This document shows, one piece after another, positions 1-11,713 of a stretch of 64,000 nt of DNA. Location: positions 186,001 to 250,000 of the forward strand of contig NW_021167090.1 in NCBI RefSeq assembly GCF_003711515.1, in the 5' to 3' direction. How positions within the stretch are numbered: the first letter of the stretch is position 1; the number at the start of each line of letters is the position of its first letter. The stretch comes from Sodiomyces alkalinus F11 (Eukaryota; Ascomycota; Sordariomycetes; Glomerellales; Plectosphaerellaceae). The notes under the pieces were generated by a model that was not told the origin of the DNA, made no database searches, and saw only the letters and a list, made by a program, of their open reading frames with translations. The position numbers and the translations under genes were made by a program.

Positions 1-3000
1 TATAGGAACTAAAGGTGCTACGGTAGTACCTATAGAATACCGTCGCTAAGGGCTAGATTAGACCGTCCACTAGCCCGGCCGACGCCCCTATTCTATTTAT
101 TCCTAAGAAGGGTGGTAAGCTACGTCTTTATATCGACTATAGAGGATTAAATAAGGTGATAGTTAAGGACCGTACCCCCTTGCCCCTAATCCACGAAATC
201 CTAGATCGGTTATCGTTAGCGTAGTACTACACTAAGCTGGATCTTAAAGATACGTACTATCGGTTACGGATTCGGGAGGGCAATAAGTAGAAAACGGCGT
301 TCCGGATACAATACGGCTACTATAAATACCTTATTATACTATTCGGGTTAACTAACGCCCCCGCGAGCTTCTAACGGCATATTAACCAGGCGTTAACGGG
401 CCTCGTCGATACTATCTATATGGTCTACCTTAACGATATCCTTATTTATAGAAAGGACTTATTCACCCACCGCGTGCACATTCGCGAGGTTCTTATAAGG
501 CTTAGGCAGTAGTCCCTATATACTAACTCTAATAAGTATAAGTTTGAGACTAAAGACGTTAAATTCCTCGGATTTATCTATAGCCTAAATAGGGTACGTA
601 TAGACCCGGCCCGCGTTAAGGCTATCCGCGACTAAAAACTCCTTAATAGTGTTAAGAAGATATAGGTCTTCCTAGGCTTTACGGGTTTTTACAGGCGTTT
701 TATTAAGAACTACTCTAAGGTAGCCGCCCCTCTTATAGACTATCTTAAAGGGAGACATAATTAGGGGCCATGCCGGGATTATAGTACTATCCCCGTAGGC
801 TTAGTCCGCGTTTAAAGAGATAAAGCTACTATTCCAGAAAGCGCCGGTCTTACAGTATTTTAACCCCGCTCTACTAATACGTATTAAGCCCGACGCTTCT
901 GCTTTTATAATTAGGGCCGTTATCAGTTAGCTTGAGAATAGGCTCTAAAGACCCGTTACGTTTATATCTCGTAAGCTCCGTGGCGCCGAGCTTAATTATA
1001 GTATATCCGATTCTAAGCTTATAGTTATTATTAAGTCTTTTCGGACGTAGCGGCACTACGTGGCCTATAGTCAGAGCCCTATAGTGGTCTTAATAGACCA
1101 CCTAAACTATTAATACCTGCTAGATAAGCCGAAGCTTAAGGGGTAGCACGCGCGGTGGCTTAAGGAGCTCGCCCCGTTTAATTTTAAGATTCGGCACCGT
1201 CCGGGGATATTAAATCCCGCGGATAGGTTATTAAGGAAGCCCTAATATACGCCCTATAAGCGTGCCCTAGTTACTAACCAGGCTAAGACGGTAGAGTCTT
1301 TTTCTAAGCGTTTTATAGGCTATATTGGGAACCAGGGAGGTCCCTGTAATAGCCCCCGTGCTATCTTCTCCGCTCCTCCCACCTTATTAAAGATAGTAGA
1401 GATATAAGCGGATAAGTTTTCTCTAGAGTTTTTTTCGAAGCGTTTTATTACAGGGTATATCGGGAACTAGGGGGGTTCCCGTAATACCCCCGAGTCTATT
1501 TTTCCCGCCCCTCCTACCGTAGTAGTCGAGACGTAAACGGATAATCTTTCTTCTATTCCCGCTCCTCCTATCCTACCGGAAAGGGTAGTAAAGATATAAA
1601 CGGATAATCCTTCTTCTATCTTAGAGTCCTTTTCGAGGCATTTTATATTAGGATATACCGGGAACCAGCGTGGTCCCCGTGCTGCCCTAATATCTATTCC
1701 CGCCCCTCCTATATTAGTGGTTAAGACGTAAGCGGATGATTCTTTTCCGGAGCCTATATCGAGGCGTTTTATTTTAGGCCTTATTAGAAACCAGCGTGGT
1801 TCCCGCACTACCCCCGATTCTAACTTTCCCGCTCTTAATTCCCCTACCCTACTAGAAAAGGTGGCAGAGGCGTAAGCGGATAACCCTTTTTACACTAGAT
1901 AGCGTAAGGCCCACGGTGACAATACCACGTACGGACACTAGTCTAGGAGTAGTAGCATCCTTCGTTTGAAGAATCGCGTTTTTATACTAGACCACTTTAG
2001 CCTCCGTTAAAAGGTCCTACAGTGTTTCTATAACGGACCTAGTATAGGGCACTATAGGGTTATAAGGACTATTAAGAGGATTTCGGACTTTTACTTTTAG
2101 GATTATTTACCTAGGGATACCCGGCAGTTTATACCCACCTATACTATCTATTAGCGCACTAAGCCACGGCACTATAAGCCTTATAGCGAGCTGGCGAGTC
2201 TCCTAGTGCCCTAGCGCCCCTTTATAGAGATATCTATTAACTTTATTACGGGGCTACCGCCGGTCCACGGCCTAGGCCATAAAAGGGATACTATCCTTAT
2301 AGTAGTATACCGCCTAATAAAGTACTCGATTTATATCCCCTTAAGTAGTAGCCTAATAGTAGAAGGACTTGCTGAGTCTCTATAGTATTACGTTTTTCGC
2401 ACTTTCGGCCTACCTAACGGTATTATATTAGATCGAGGCTTATTATTTATAAGCCGTTTTTAGGTAACCTTATATCGCTGCCTCGGTACTATATAACGCC
2501 TATCTATAGCTTAGCACCTGTAGACGGATGATAGACCGAGCGGTAGAACCAGAACCTTAAGCACTATCTTCGCGTCTTCTACTCGTAGGAATAGGATAAC
2601 TAGGTTGACCGGCTGCCGTTAGCAGAGTTTATCTATAATACAGCGTGGCACTTTACGATACGTTACACCCTATCCGATACCCTAATAGGCTATAACCCCC
2701 GAGGTCCTAACGAAGTATAACTGCCTAGGGCAGGTAAGGTCCACGCTACTAAAGCAGAGCGCTGTACGGGGCACCTTATAGCCTAGCGCCGATCTATCTC
2801 GGACCTTATTAAAAGGGCGTAGGCTTCCTATGAACGGTATTATAATAACGGCCGTACCTAGCGGAGGTTTAAGGTGGACGAGTACGTCTTACTATCCACG
2901 AAGAATATCCGATAGAAAAGGCCCTCTAAAAAGCTTAGCGATAAGTTTATCAGACCGTATAAGGTTACTAAGATCGTTGGTATATATAGCCTAGCCTACT

Positions 3001-3330
3001 AATTAGACCTCCTAAAGGGTATAAGGATTTATAGCGTCTTCCCGGTTTCCCTGCTAGAACTATAGAGATCCCGCGATAGGTTATAGCCGGAGCCACCCGT
3101 GGTCGATATCGAACCGGACTCGGATAAGTATAAGGTCGAAGCTATCCTTACCCACCGATATCAGGGTAAATAACGTTAATACCTTATCAAATAGGCAGGG
3201 TATAGCGATAAAGAGAATACCTAGGAGCTAAAATAGAATATTCCCGATAAACTCGTTAACGCTTACTTTAAAGCGAGGCTAATAGGGGACTATATAGGTT
3301 CCTATAATATTCCCACTAAGAACTAAACGG
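1..3330 (+). mobile_element. RIP-degraded Ty3/gypsy (chromovirus-type) retrotransposon, pol region, cut by the window start
   Basis: If in-frame TAG/TAA codons are read as lost Trp or Gln, one frame shows Ty3/gypsy pol in order. Reverse transcriptase spans about 70-760: an [12 protein letters not shown] motif near 130, a TKLDLKDTYYRLRI block near 225-275, and the catalytic box reads YLND at about 426-437 where YxDD is expected. RNase H follows (about 800-1250), ending in a KIRHRPGILNPADRLLR motif. An integrase-like stretch (about 2040-2750) includes SINFITGLPPVHG. A chromodomain-like end (about 3128-3260) contains YLIK*AGYSDKENT*EL. Domain order and chromodomain place it with chromoviruses. 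No frame is open, so it is dead. The 5' part (gag, protease, 5' LTR) lies outside the window and I could not define the 3' LTR. Confidence 0.9.
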
Positions 3331-3890
3331 GTTTATACCTTATCCTTATAGGAGACCTTATAAATATAAGGTAAGGATATTTTTCTATTCTTTCCCCCTC
3401 CTTATAGATAACGAGACTTACTAGGGACTAAATAGGTTCACATACTATCCACGTATTAGCTATATTAACCTAGAAAAACCCTTTAATAGGCCGTGGAGAT
3501 AAATTCTTAGGCAGGAACCCCCCCTTAACCTAGACGGGAACTATATAGGCGTTATCGTCTTAGTTACTATTTTCTTCCTTTTTAAGCATTCTGCTCTTAA
3601 TCTCTGTTTTTCTTTATTAGACGCTAATAGCCCTTTACGCCCTTATCTATATATCTACCTATATTAATCGGGACCTGCGAATATACTCACCGGGGTATAA
3701 TCCTTACTCCTTATACCTTATCCCTCCCCTTTACGAATATCACGATTAAGACGATATATCACGCTAGATTATAGTTAGGACCGTTAGGGTTATGATAGGA
3801 ATACCCTAAAGCTGGTTAAAAAAAAAAGGAAAAACCTAACCCGAAGGCTAGTAAAAAACCTGGAAAAAAAAATAACCGTTCCTCTATATA
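3331..3890. other. RIP-mutated spacer without recognisable coding content
   Basis: The stretch is TpA-rich and poor in CpA/TpG like its surroundings. It may contain the 3' LTR of the upstream Ty3/gypsy copy, but no TG...CA boundary survives. I see no gene. Confidence 0.5.
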
Positions 3891-3899
3891 TACTATCAC

Positions 3900-4930
3900 G
3901 GCCCCTTTAGGGCGTCCTTAAACCCTACTAATTCATCGTCTAGAGGGGTAGGCTCCCGCCTAGCCACCTCGCCGTTATTATCCTTTATATATACCTAGCT
4001 CTGCCCCGTGGTAGCAGCCGTTACCCCCTTTTACCCACTACCCGCGGATAGTATCGAAGGCCGAAAAGACAGAGGCGTCTTCGCCTTCTACTACTTCTTC
4101 TTCTTCTTCCCTAATAAAGGAGTTAAGGGCGTTAAAGCCTTTTTCCCCTTCTTTACTAATAAGGTCGGCACTATATTATTATTATCGGGCACTTAGTAAG
4201 GGTCCGGCGGGCCTTGCGGACCTTACGGTATCGTGCCCCCCGATAGCGAGCCTTAAGGTTATATAGTGCTACCACTATCGCTATATATATTATTACCTAT
4301 AAAGATAACCCCCGCTGGGGCTAAGGTAGACCCTAAGGGTATAGGCAGGTCTCCCTAAGCCTAGGCTAGGTTAAGAGCGGCTATCTACTCGAAAGTAGTA
4401 GCCGTCCGCTCTTAGGCCGCGAGGTCGCGCTTGTGTAACGTAAGGCGTTATTATTTAATATCGAGGCGTTTCTGCTTAACGGCTAGACACTGCTACTATA
4501 GCCCGACGAATTACTTAAGGATCGACTCTATACTATTAAGCCTCTCGTGGATATCTTCCGCCGTTTTCTAGCGGGCGTCGGTAATTTCCTTAGCTTAACG
4601 CTGAGTAGCTATATCTTCCTCGGTAGATAACCGGTTAACCTCTAGTATCGCTTAACCTAGAGCCTCTCTAAGGATAACCTAGTATCGAACTACTATAGCC
4701 TAGTAATATAAAGGATTAGTAAGGGTACTATATAGGGTTAATAAGGGGATATAGTTAGTAACACTTATATAACGACTCTTGTTTAGACTACCCTTCTCGA
4801 TAACGATAACTAAAACCTTTTATAGCTACTCGGTAGTGTTTTTACCGGTAATAAGGAGCTATTATTATATTAGAAACGGGCCTACGGAGTAGTCTATAAT
4901 AGGAGGAAGTATAGGGATAATAATAAAGAT
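3900..4930 (-). pseudogene. RIP-degraded reading frame of an unclassified mobile element
   Basis: On the minus strand one frame stays coherent for about 1 kb if TAG/TAA codons are read as former Gln or Trp. The 4380-4690 part is rich in Glu, Lys, Arg and Gln and looks coiled-coil-like (segments such as EDIATQR, DAR*KTAEDIHERLN, KQKRLDIK). A Pro/Gly-rich stretch (about 4200-4370) and a Lys-rich tail (LLVKKGKKA, about 4130-4160) follow. This resembles a Gag-like or accessory transposon protein, but I do not recognise the family. It lies opposite in strand to the Ty3/gypsy copy, so it probably belongs to a different insertion, possibly the copia element on the same strand. Confidence 0.45.
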
Positions 4931-6290
4931 ATATAACTTACTACGCGGTATTTAAGGCTATTATGCTTAGAGTAGTAGTGGTACTTATTTATACGCCGAC
5001 CGTTATCGGCGTAATAGCACGTCTCGGCCTTAATAGTGTGCGCCTTTTCCTTAAAGTTAATCGTTACTAACTTACCCGTATAACGTATATAGGGGGCCCT
5101 TAGATCCCCGCCTATACTAATATCCACTACCCTCTAGCGTAAAGCGACCGACGGTATAGTAGTTAACGACGACGTAGCCGTAGTAAAATAAAAAGGCTCT
5201 AGCGCTACCGGAGCGATAACCTACGATAAGGCAGGCTATATAGCCGATAGCGGGGTAGACTACCTAGCGGACTACGAGGTTAACGCTATAACTATAATCT
5301 TAATCCTCTTAAAGGACCGCGTTATACTCGCGGGAGTAGCGGCGTGTTTATTATTATTATTATCTTCCTGGAAAGGTATAGTGACTATACTAGACGTGTG
5401 GTTAGCTGGTATTATAGACTAAAAAACGTGTAGAAGTACTTATAAGATAGTAGTTAATTAATTAATTAATTAAGAAAAACTATAAACCGTTAGTATAAGA
5501 TACCTTGGATTAGGTCGACTTACTAAGCGTAGTATAATCGGAAAATTGAGTATAGAAGAGAAAGAAGAAGAATAAGAAAAGGGAATAACGGTAGAATTAC
5601 GAGATATTCCCCTAATAGTAGTTATATAGGCACCTATTTTTAGTATAAAAAAGGAAGCTACGAAATACACGGAAAGAGCACTGTTAGTGCCCCACGTGAT
5701 ACTAGCTTAGGAGTCTTTATCGGATAGATTAAAGGAATAACCCAGGAAGATAAAGGGGGCGGATCCGAGGACCTGGAAGGGAACCACCCTAGAACCTATT
5801 AGGGTTCCGGCTAGGATATTAGTTTTAGTGGATAGGTTAGCGAAATAACGGAAAAAGGCACGCACCCGGGTTAGGGCCACGGCTAAGGAGGCCCCGCGTG
5901 GGAACTAGGCGGGAACCCGTCGGGGTCCTGTCGTGGAGGGCTCTAATTCGGGGCGTCGGGGAACTTAGGGGACGGACTCGGGGACTAGGTTTTCGGAGGA
6001 GCCGAGAGGCCGGCACGGATCAGGGCGCTCCTAAAGATAGGAGTATCCGGGGGAGGTCGCTATATTAGGTGCCTATAGCAGTAGTTATAATAAGCCCCTA
6101 GTATAAACCTATAAGGATCCAGGTATACTTAGTCTAAGACCCCTTAAGGCATAAACAAAGTAAGTCATCACACAGTAAACAGGATAATCCCTTAAAGTAA
6201 ATAAGGCAGCCCTTAAGGAAGCAAATAAGTAGTCCTCGAGGAGCAGAGCGTAGCCTTAAGGAGTAAGGGAGCCTTTCCTTTAAAGAGGGA
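4931..6290. other. Mosaic transposon-derived DNA: strongly RIP-mutated parts and less mutated patches
   Basis: Up to about 5690 the sequence has the near-total loss of CpA/TpG seen in the flanks. From about 5700 to 6240 it is richer in G+C and keeps many CpA/TpG steps, for example around 5868-5882 and 6150-6185. No intact frame is present. The + strand at 5730-6060 reads as an Arg/Pro-rich fragment of unknown origin. Confidence 0.5.
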
Positions 6291-6299
6291 GGCCAGCGA

Positions 6300-8342
6300 T
6301 TAATCTAACTCTTTAGCTACCCCTACACTTCTTTTATTATAATCCCATCGTGATTATACCTGGTTCCTTACTTAACCCTACCTTTTCACTCTTTACGACT
6401 ACCCATTTAATATAAAACCACGCTCTTATCCGCTATTCTATATCGTAGTAAGTAGTTATATCCCGAATACTAGATCCTAACCTTATATAATAGAGCTTCT
6501 GAGATAATATTCGTGTGAAATCCCTTTACCACGATAATATCGTTAAGCTTTAAGTCGACTTTCGGAGCACCTAATAGTCTATTAAGAAGGCCCTTAAAGA
6601 TCTGTTTACTTTTACCGATAATAGGGAATTCTATAGTGCCGGATTTAATAGTGCCGTTTATCGGAATAAAAGATCCGGGAATAAGCAGATCGATTAAGTT
6701 AACTAAGTATATCGCGCCGTAGTTATCTAAAAGGGTGCTATACGAGAGCGGGTAAGTATTAGATTATAGCGCCGCGTAGATACCGGGAACTTCCCCTATA
6801 TCGTAAATAAGGGTTAGGTCTAAGATAGTTATAATAACCTTTAAGGGGTATCCGTTACCCTTATCGTCACTTTTACCGGCGCTTCCCTATTCTTTCTTTA
6901 ATAGGGTTTCTCGTAGACTTTTCCACTTTTATTACTATAACTCTTTCCGGATTTATTCGATATAATTATCGCTTATCTACACGGATAGCTACTACTCGTA
7001 TTTACCTATAAGAGTATACTCTACTCTATTATAAAGCTCCGGCTTCCACGAATAAGTCCTATTATAAGGGTATTTATACCCCTTACCCTTACCTTTCTTC
7101 CCTTTTCTATTACTGTTATCGTCTTTATCGGAGCGGTCGTTTAGGGTAGCGTAAACGCCGTACCTAGTTCTATTAAAGCTAGGAGCGCTTATAATCGCGT
7201 TAAATTCGCGGCCGTATATTAGGATATTATTAATTACTTTATCCTTATTCTCCTTACGGATTAGTTTATAGAACTTAGCCTTTACCTAGGCCGGGGTAAA
7301 ACGCTACCTAACTATAATAAGGAAGTTACGGATAGCTATAAAACCCTTAACGTCGTTAACTTTATACTAACGATAGCGCCGGATAAGAGTATTCTACTCC
7401 GTATACCACGCTACCACCTTTATATTAGCTCTTCGGGTATCCTAGAGGTGCTTATCGTATACTTAACGAACCTCTTTAGCTAAGAATAGTACGCTAGGAG
7501 CGAAGTATTTCTTTAATTCCTTTATCACTTATTATATTATAAAGTAACGGTTTTATTTCCCCTTTTCGTAGCTAGGGTACTTCTTAATAGCTTTCTTAAC
7601 CACTTATTAATAGGCAGAGGTTTCGATAGTCGCTTTAAGTATATAATTAGCTTTATTAAGCGCCTTAATTAATCGGGCGAGCTTTTAATTATATACCGTA
7701 ACCTTATAGCCTTTTAGCTTAGCGAGCTTAATTAATTCCTACGTGGTAGGAGGGGTTAATACCCCGTTAATAACCTAGATGTGTTTTTCACGTAGCTAGT
7801 CAATAGATATAGGTATAACGTACTCGGGTCGGTTATCTAGCTACTCCGGCCTATTAGGGTCGAGTAAGGCCTAGACCTCTATACCCTACGTATATAACTT
7901 AATATAGAAGATCTAATCGGCTTATTACCTAGTAGACTCTAGCTACGGTATACCGAGCGCTTTAGCGGTGATTTTAAGCTTTATAGATATAGTTTATAGT
8001 AGGGATTTAGCGAATAAGGGCTTTTCTAAGCGAGAGAATAGGGTAGATACTCCTTAATTAGCTACGGAAGTATACGTAAAATAGATAAACGTAGATAATA
8101 GATTAGCAGGAAGTTACTAGTTACTGCTACTACCCGGGCTTATAACTATTAGATTAACGGGCGTATAATCCGGCCGGAGCAGAGATTTAATAGATGTATA
8201 ATTCTATTCGTTATATAAAGGAAAGAAGAATAGGAAGGTGTGGGTGTTCTAAATACATTTACCCCTTTTCCACGCGAGGAATATAGGGCTAATCCAGCTA
8301 ATAGAAACACAGAAAACAGGCTCACGTGTTTTCAGTACGACA
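6300..8342 (-). mobile_element. RIP-degraded Ty1/copia-type retrotransposon fragment (LTR, gag, start of protease)
   Basis: Read on the minus strand from the LTR (8342 down), a degraded Gag frame is visible at about 8160-7000. It includes AKFYKLIRKENKDK (about 7270), YGREFNAIISAPSFNRTRYG (about 7160-7220) and a KYPYNRTYSWKPELYNR segment near 7050, probably the remains of the nucleic-acid-binding region. Further on (about 6780-6430) come NYGAIYLVN, where an aspartic protease D-S/T-G-A is expected, and VVKGFHTNIISEALLYK, typical of the region after the copia protease. Integrase, reverse transcriptase and the second LTR were not found, so the copy is truncated. Stops fall at former Trp/Gln codons. 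Confidence 0.75.
8181..8342 (-). repeat. LTR of the copia-type element (right edge of the RIP block)
   Basis: Read on the minus strand, the segment starts TGTCGTACTG, continues through CACGTGAG and CTATTAGCTGGA, contains a CTTTATATAACG TATA-like stretch, and ends before GCTCCGGCCG. It aligns by eye with the LTR-like segment at 24862-25012, which shares CACGTGAG, CTATTAGCTGGA, AGCCCTATA and the final AAATC..GCTCCG. Its outer part (8240-8342) keeps CpA steps, so RIP fades here. Confidence 0.65.
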
Positions 8343-8660
8343 CAAGCCATACCTTTACACATCGTATCAAGACATGAAGTAAAAAGAAAGTCTTATCAAA
8401 ATGGTGGATGGACGGATCCAGAGTCCATCATCTCTTGTTCTGTTCATGACATCGTCATACAAAGGAGTATCATCAACACCAACCCAGAATGCTCAAAATG
8501 AACGCCCATGGCAACAAAACAACAGTGAACCCTCGCCAGAACAACCCAATCCAACTCACGTCACGCTCTGAAGCCGAATCTCAAAAGTCCCCAGGAAGAG
8601 AGAAAAGAAAACAAAATCCTACTATGCCCTGTCTTCCTCCTCCCAATAGGAATAGGGGCT
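8343..8660. other. Intergenic DNA, 3' side of NDC80
   Basis: Normal composition resumes here. The interval probably holds the 3' untranslated region of the minus-strand NDC80 gene. I see no gene. Confidence 0.6.
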
Positions 8661-10905
8661 TTATAGGTCAAGGACACGGGTATCTTCCCTCATCTCACCG
8701 CTCCCCAACTCCTTTTCGAGCTCATCTGCAACAAACCCTTCATAGTCGTCAAGGTTCTTCTGGATATGAATCTTGAACTTGATGACATCGTTCAGCATCC
8801 TGTCAATCTCCGTGTGGAGCTCCTCTCTCAGAGAGTTGGCCCTCAACACCAGCTGTTCGTATCTGTTTTGTCGCACGTTAGACTCATTCTTCACGATGCC
8901 TCTCCCAAGGCTGACGAGGGGGGAAAAGAAAGGAAAATAAAAAAAAAAGAGAGAGGAAAAAGAAAAAGAACTGGGAGACGAGAAAGACATACTCAATACT
9001 GGTGTTCATCTCGCGCTGCTCCATGAGCTGCACCGACTCGGTCAGGGACGCCCGCATCTTGGCAAGCTCCTTCTCCATCTTCTCAATCTGCGCATCCGAA
9101 GCCATCTTCTGCGTCGTCGTCACCTCCTTGGTCTTCTCGTACTCCTCCTCCGCCGCCCGGACGCGGTGTTCCAACGCCTCCACCTCGTTCCGCTTGTCCT
9201 CGATGGCCTCCTTGATCCCGTCGAGGAGGTCGTGGTCCTTCATCATCACCTCCATCGCCACGCTCCGCCTCTCCGACACCTCCTTGCGCAGCGCGATGAA
9301 GCTGCTCTTGACCTGGCCCCGCAGGTCCAGATTGAGGATGTGTGCCGGCTGGTACCCCGTCACCGGGTCCGCCAGTAGTCTCTCTGCCGACGGCGGCGGC
9401 GGCGGCGGCGCACCGTTCAGTCCGTGGTGGAGCTGCGACGACGTAAAATCGGGCTCTTCCCCCACCGCGACCCGGAGCTCGTAGTCCTTCCCCTTCGCGT
9501 TGGCCGCCGTCGCCGGTATCAACCCGATCTGGTACGCCACCGTGTTGTACTTGTCCACCATCCTCTCGAGCTCCTCCAGCTTGTAGCTCGCCTCCATCTC
9601 CTTCTCCGCCGCCTTCGTCTTGGCCTCCTCGAGCCGCTGCGTCGCCGACTCGATCCCCCGCTGTAGACGTTCCCGCTCCGAGGTCATGCGGTCAATATCC
9701 TGCATGCTGATGCCCTGGTCGTCCACCACTTTCTGCAGCCCGCGCCGCTCCTCCTCCGCCTCCCTGAGCTCCTCCACGAGCTTGTCCAGTTCCTCCTGCA
9801 GCACCTGTATCCGGTTCTCGTACTTCTCCGTCCTCTGCAGCGCCAGCGTGTTGTACTCCTCGAACTTGACCTTGTCCTCCTCCATGATCTTGAAGTGGTC
9901 GTCGAGCAGCGCCGGGTCGGGCGTCGTCTTCTCCAGCTCCTCCATCTCCCGCAGCAGCCGGCTGTTCTCCGCCTCGAGCATCTCCAGCTCCGCCGTGTAC
10001 TTGGAGTTGGCGTGCTCGAAGGCCTCCGCCATCCGTTCCACGTGCGGCGCGAGCACCTTCTCGGCGTCGTCGTCGCCCGCGTCCTCGTCCATGGCAAGCC
10101 AGTCCCTATACGCGTTGCTCAGGAAATCGAAGATGATGTGGTCGCCGCTGACGTCGATCCCGCTATCCAGACACGCATCGTCGTACTGGTTGGATGCGTG
10201 GCCGTCCAGCATCTGCGCCAGCTGCATCATCCAGTGCAGTAGTCCCAGGAACGTGCTCCAGTTTTGGCCGCCGACCGCCGCGATCTGACTTTTGGTGATG
10301 CTCCTCTCGTACGGGTACCGGAGCTGCTTGAGAATGGGCGGTACCTCCTGGTCGATGTTCTTCTGGAACCGATAGCTGGGGTCGATGCGGTGATAGAGCC
10401 ACTGGAACATGTAGTTGAAGTCCTTTTGCGTGGGCGACTTGATGATGTTTTGAGACAGAACGTGCTTCATCTGCTTCTCAAAGTTATTTTGCGCCAGATA
10501 GTCGAGCAGCTCCTGTCCTATCCTGGCCTGGTAGGACCTGTCCTTGAGAGGGCGGGGGTCGCGCGGTACGCCGGCCGGCTGTGGCGCTTGTTGGAAAAAG
10601 CTTTGGTGGCTCATGGGCCCGTTGGTCGACGGGCGCGACCGGTATACGCTGCTCCTCCTGTCGGCATCCATGGACGCGCGGCTGGACTGCGGGTTAGGTG
10701 TAAAGGCTGATTTGGGGTCGCGGACAGACGTCCGTTTGACGGATGAGAGTCCCAGCTCGGTGAGGTTGGTGCCGGAAGACGAGCGCTGAAACCGAGGCTG
10801 GCTGGGCCGCGACAGCGCCAGGGAGTGCCTAGATCCCGACATTGATCGCACATGGCTCTTGCTCGTGGAGTAGGGCGCGCCGACGCTTGAATTGGATCGT
10901 TTCAT
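8661..10905 (-). CDS. NDC80: Kinetochore protein Ndc80 (HEC1)
   Basis: Outer-kinetochore subunit of the Ndc80 complex, which binds microtubules with its N-terminal calponin-homology domain and pairs with Nuf2 through a long coiled coil. Model: complement of 8661-8862 joined to 8993-10905, 704 aa. The 130-nt intron has GTATGT, a CTAAC branch site and AACAG, and joins MNTSIE to [15 protein letters not shown]. Residues 1-120 are a basic, Ser-rich disordered tail, as expected for this family. Residues about 123-235 form the CH-type domain ([46 protein letters not shown]). From about 285 on there are long Glu/Lys/Arg/Leu coiled coils, and the end reads [20 protein letters not shown]. The length fits the family (around 690-740 aa in fungi). 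It is divergent from PEX14 across about 0.8 kb. Conserved single-copy gene. Confidence 0.96.
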
Positions 10906-11713
10906 GGCCGACGTTGGCTGGGGTAGGTTGGAGTTGAAGTTGAGGTTTCCAAGTGTCTATCGAGAACGGTAATGGTCAGGGTCTACTTGGTTAATCCCTT
11001 TCTTTGTTCTTTGGGCGCTTTGTCGTATGGGGCCTTTCCCCTTTACAGCTAACCCCTGATAGGGTGGGAAAGGCTCGCTCACCTCTCGGGTTCTGCGCGC
11101 GCTCCAAAAACCTGTGTCTTGCGACATTGTGTGGGGTATCGTCTATCGCAGCAAAGCTTTCGCAATCGATGCAATACCCGCCCCCCGCTTCTTCAATGGG
11201 TGCGGCGCTTGTGCGATGAAGAGCTATTGATGCAAAAATTCTATCGTCGGTGATGTCGCTTTGGGGAGCTGTAGGTGGGTGTAGAGTGTGTGGGTGGGAA
11301 TGGAGGGGGGGGAGTTGGGCTGAAAAGGTGTTGCTCTTGGAGAGGAAGTAAACAAACCATCCAGATATTTCATTGGCTGCGCGAACACCACTGGCAAATA
11401 ACCTTTCGACGCGACCACGTGATCTGCAGCCTAGCTGGAGGATAAATGGGGCCGTTAATATGGGGTCTCGCCAAGCAATCGCCGGGCGGTGTGGTCCACT
11501 CATCGGTACGTACCACTTCTTCACTTTGGTTCTCCATTCCTTTCCCGAGCCTCGGCTTCCCCATCCCGACCTGGAGAATCGTTTCACGGACAGCACATGC
11601 ACTACTCCGTACTTCGCCATCAAACCGTCATCATCACTTCGAAGCTTCTTTAACATCATCCCTCCTCCCGGTCGCCCTCGTGTCATCGGATTGGTGATGC
11701 AGCTATCTTAATC
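10906..11713. promoter_or_regulatory. Shared divergent upstream region of NDC80 and PEX14
   Basis: The two genes start 808 bp apart on opposite strands, so this interval must carry both promoters. It contains pyrimidine-rich tracts before the PEX14 start (11590-11680). I could not identify a specific operator. A 231-codon minus-strand frame crosses it (10991-11686) but lacks recognisable content. Confidence 0.6.

Noticed and set aside
9620..10288. Long + strand frames opposite NDC80
   Set aside because: Ser/Leu-rich shadows of the Glu/Lys-rich coiled-coil coding strand.
10991..11686. 231-codon minus-strand ATG frame between NDC80 and PEX14
   Set aside because: It fills the shared promoter, has no recognisable domain, overlaps another frame of 112 codons on +, and reads as GC-driven open sequence.
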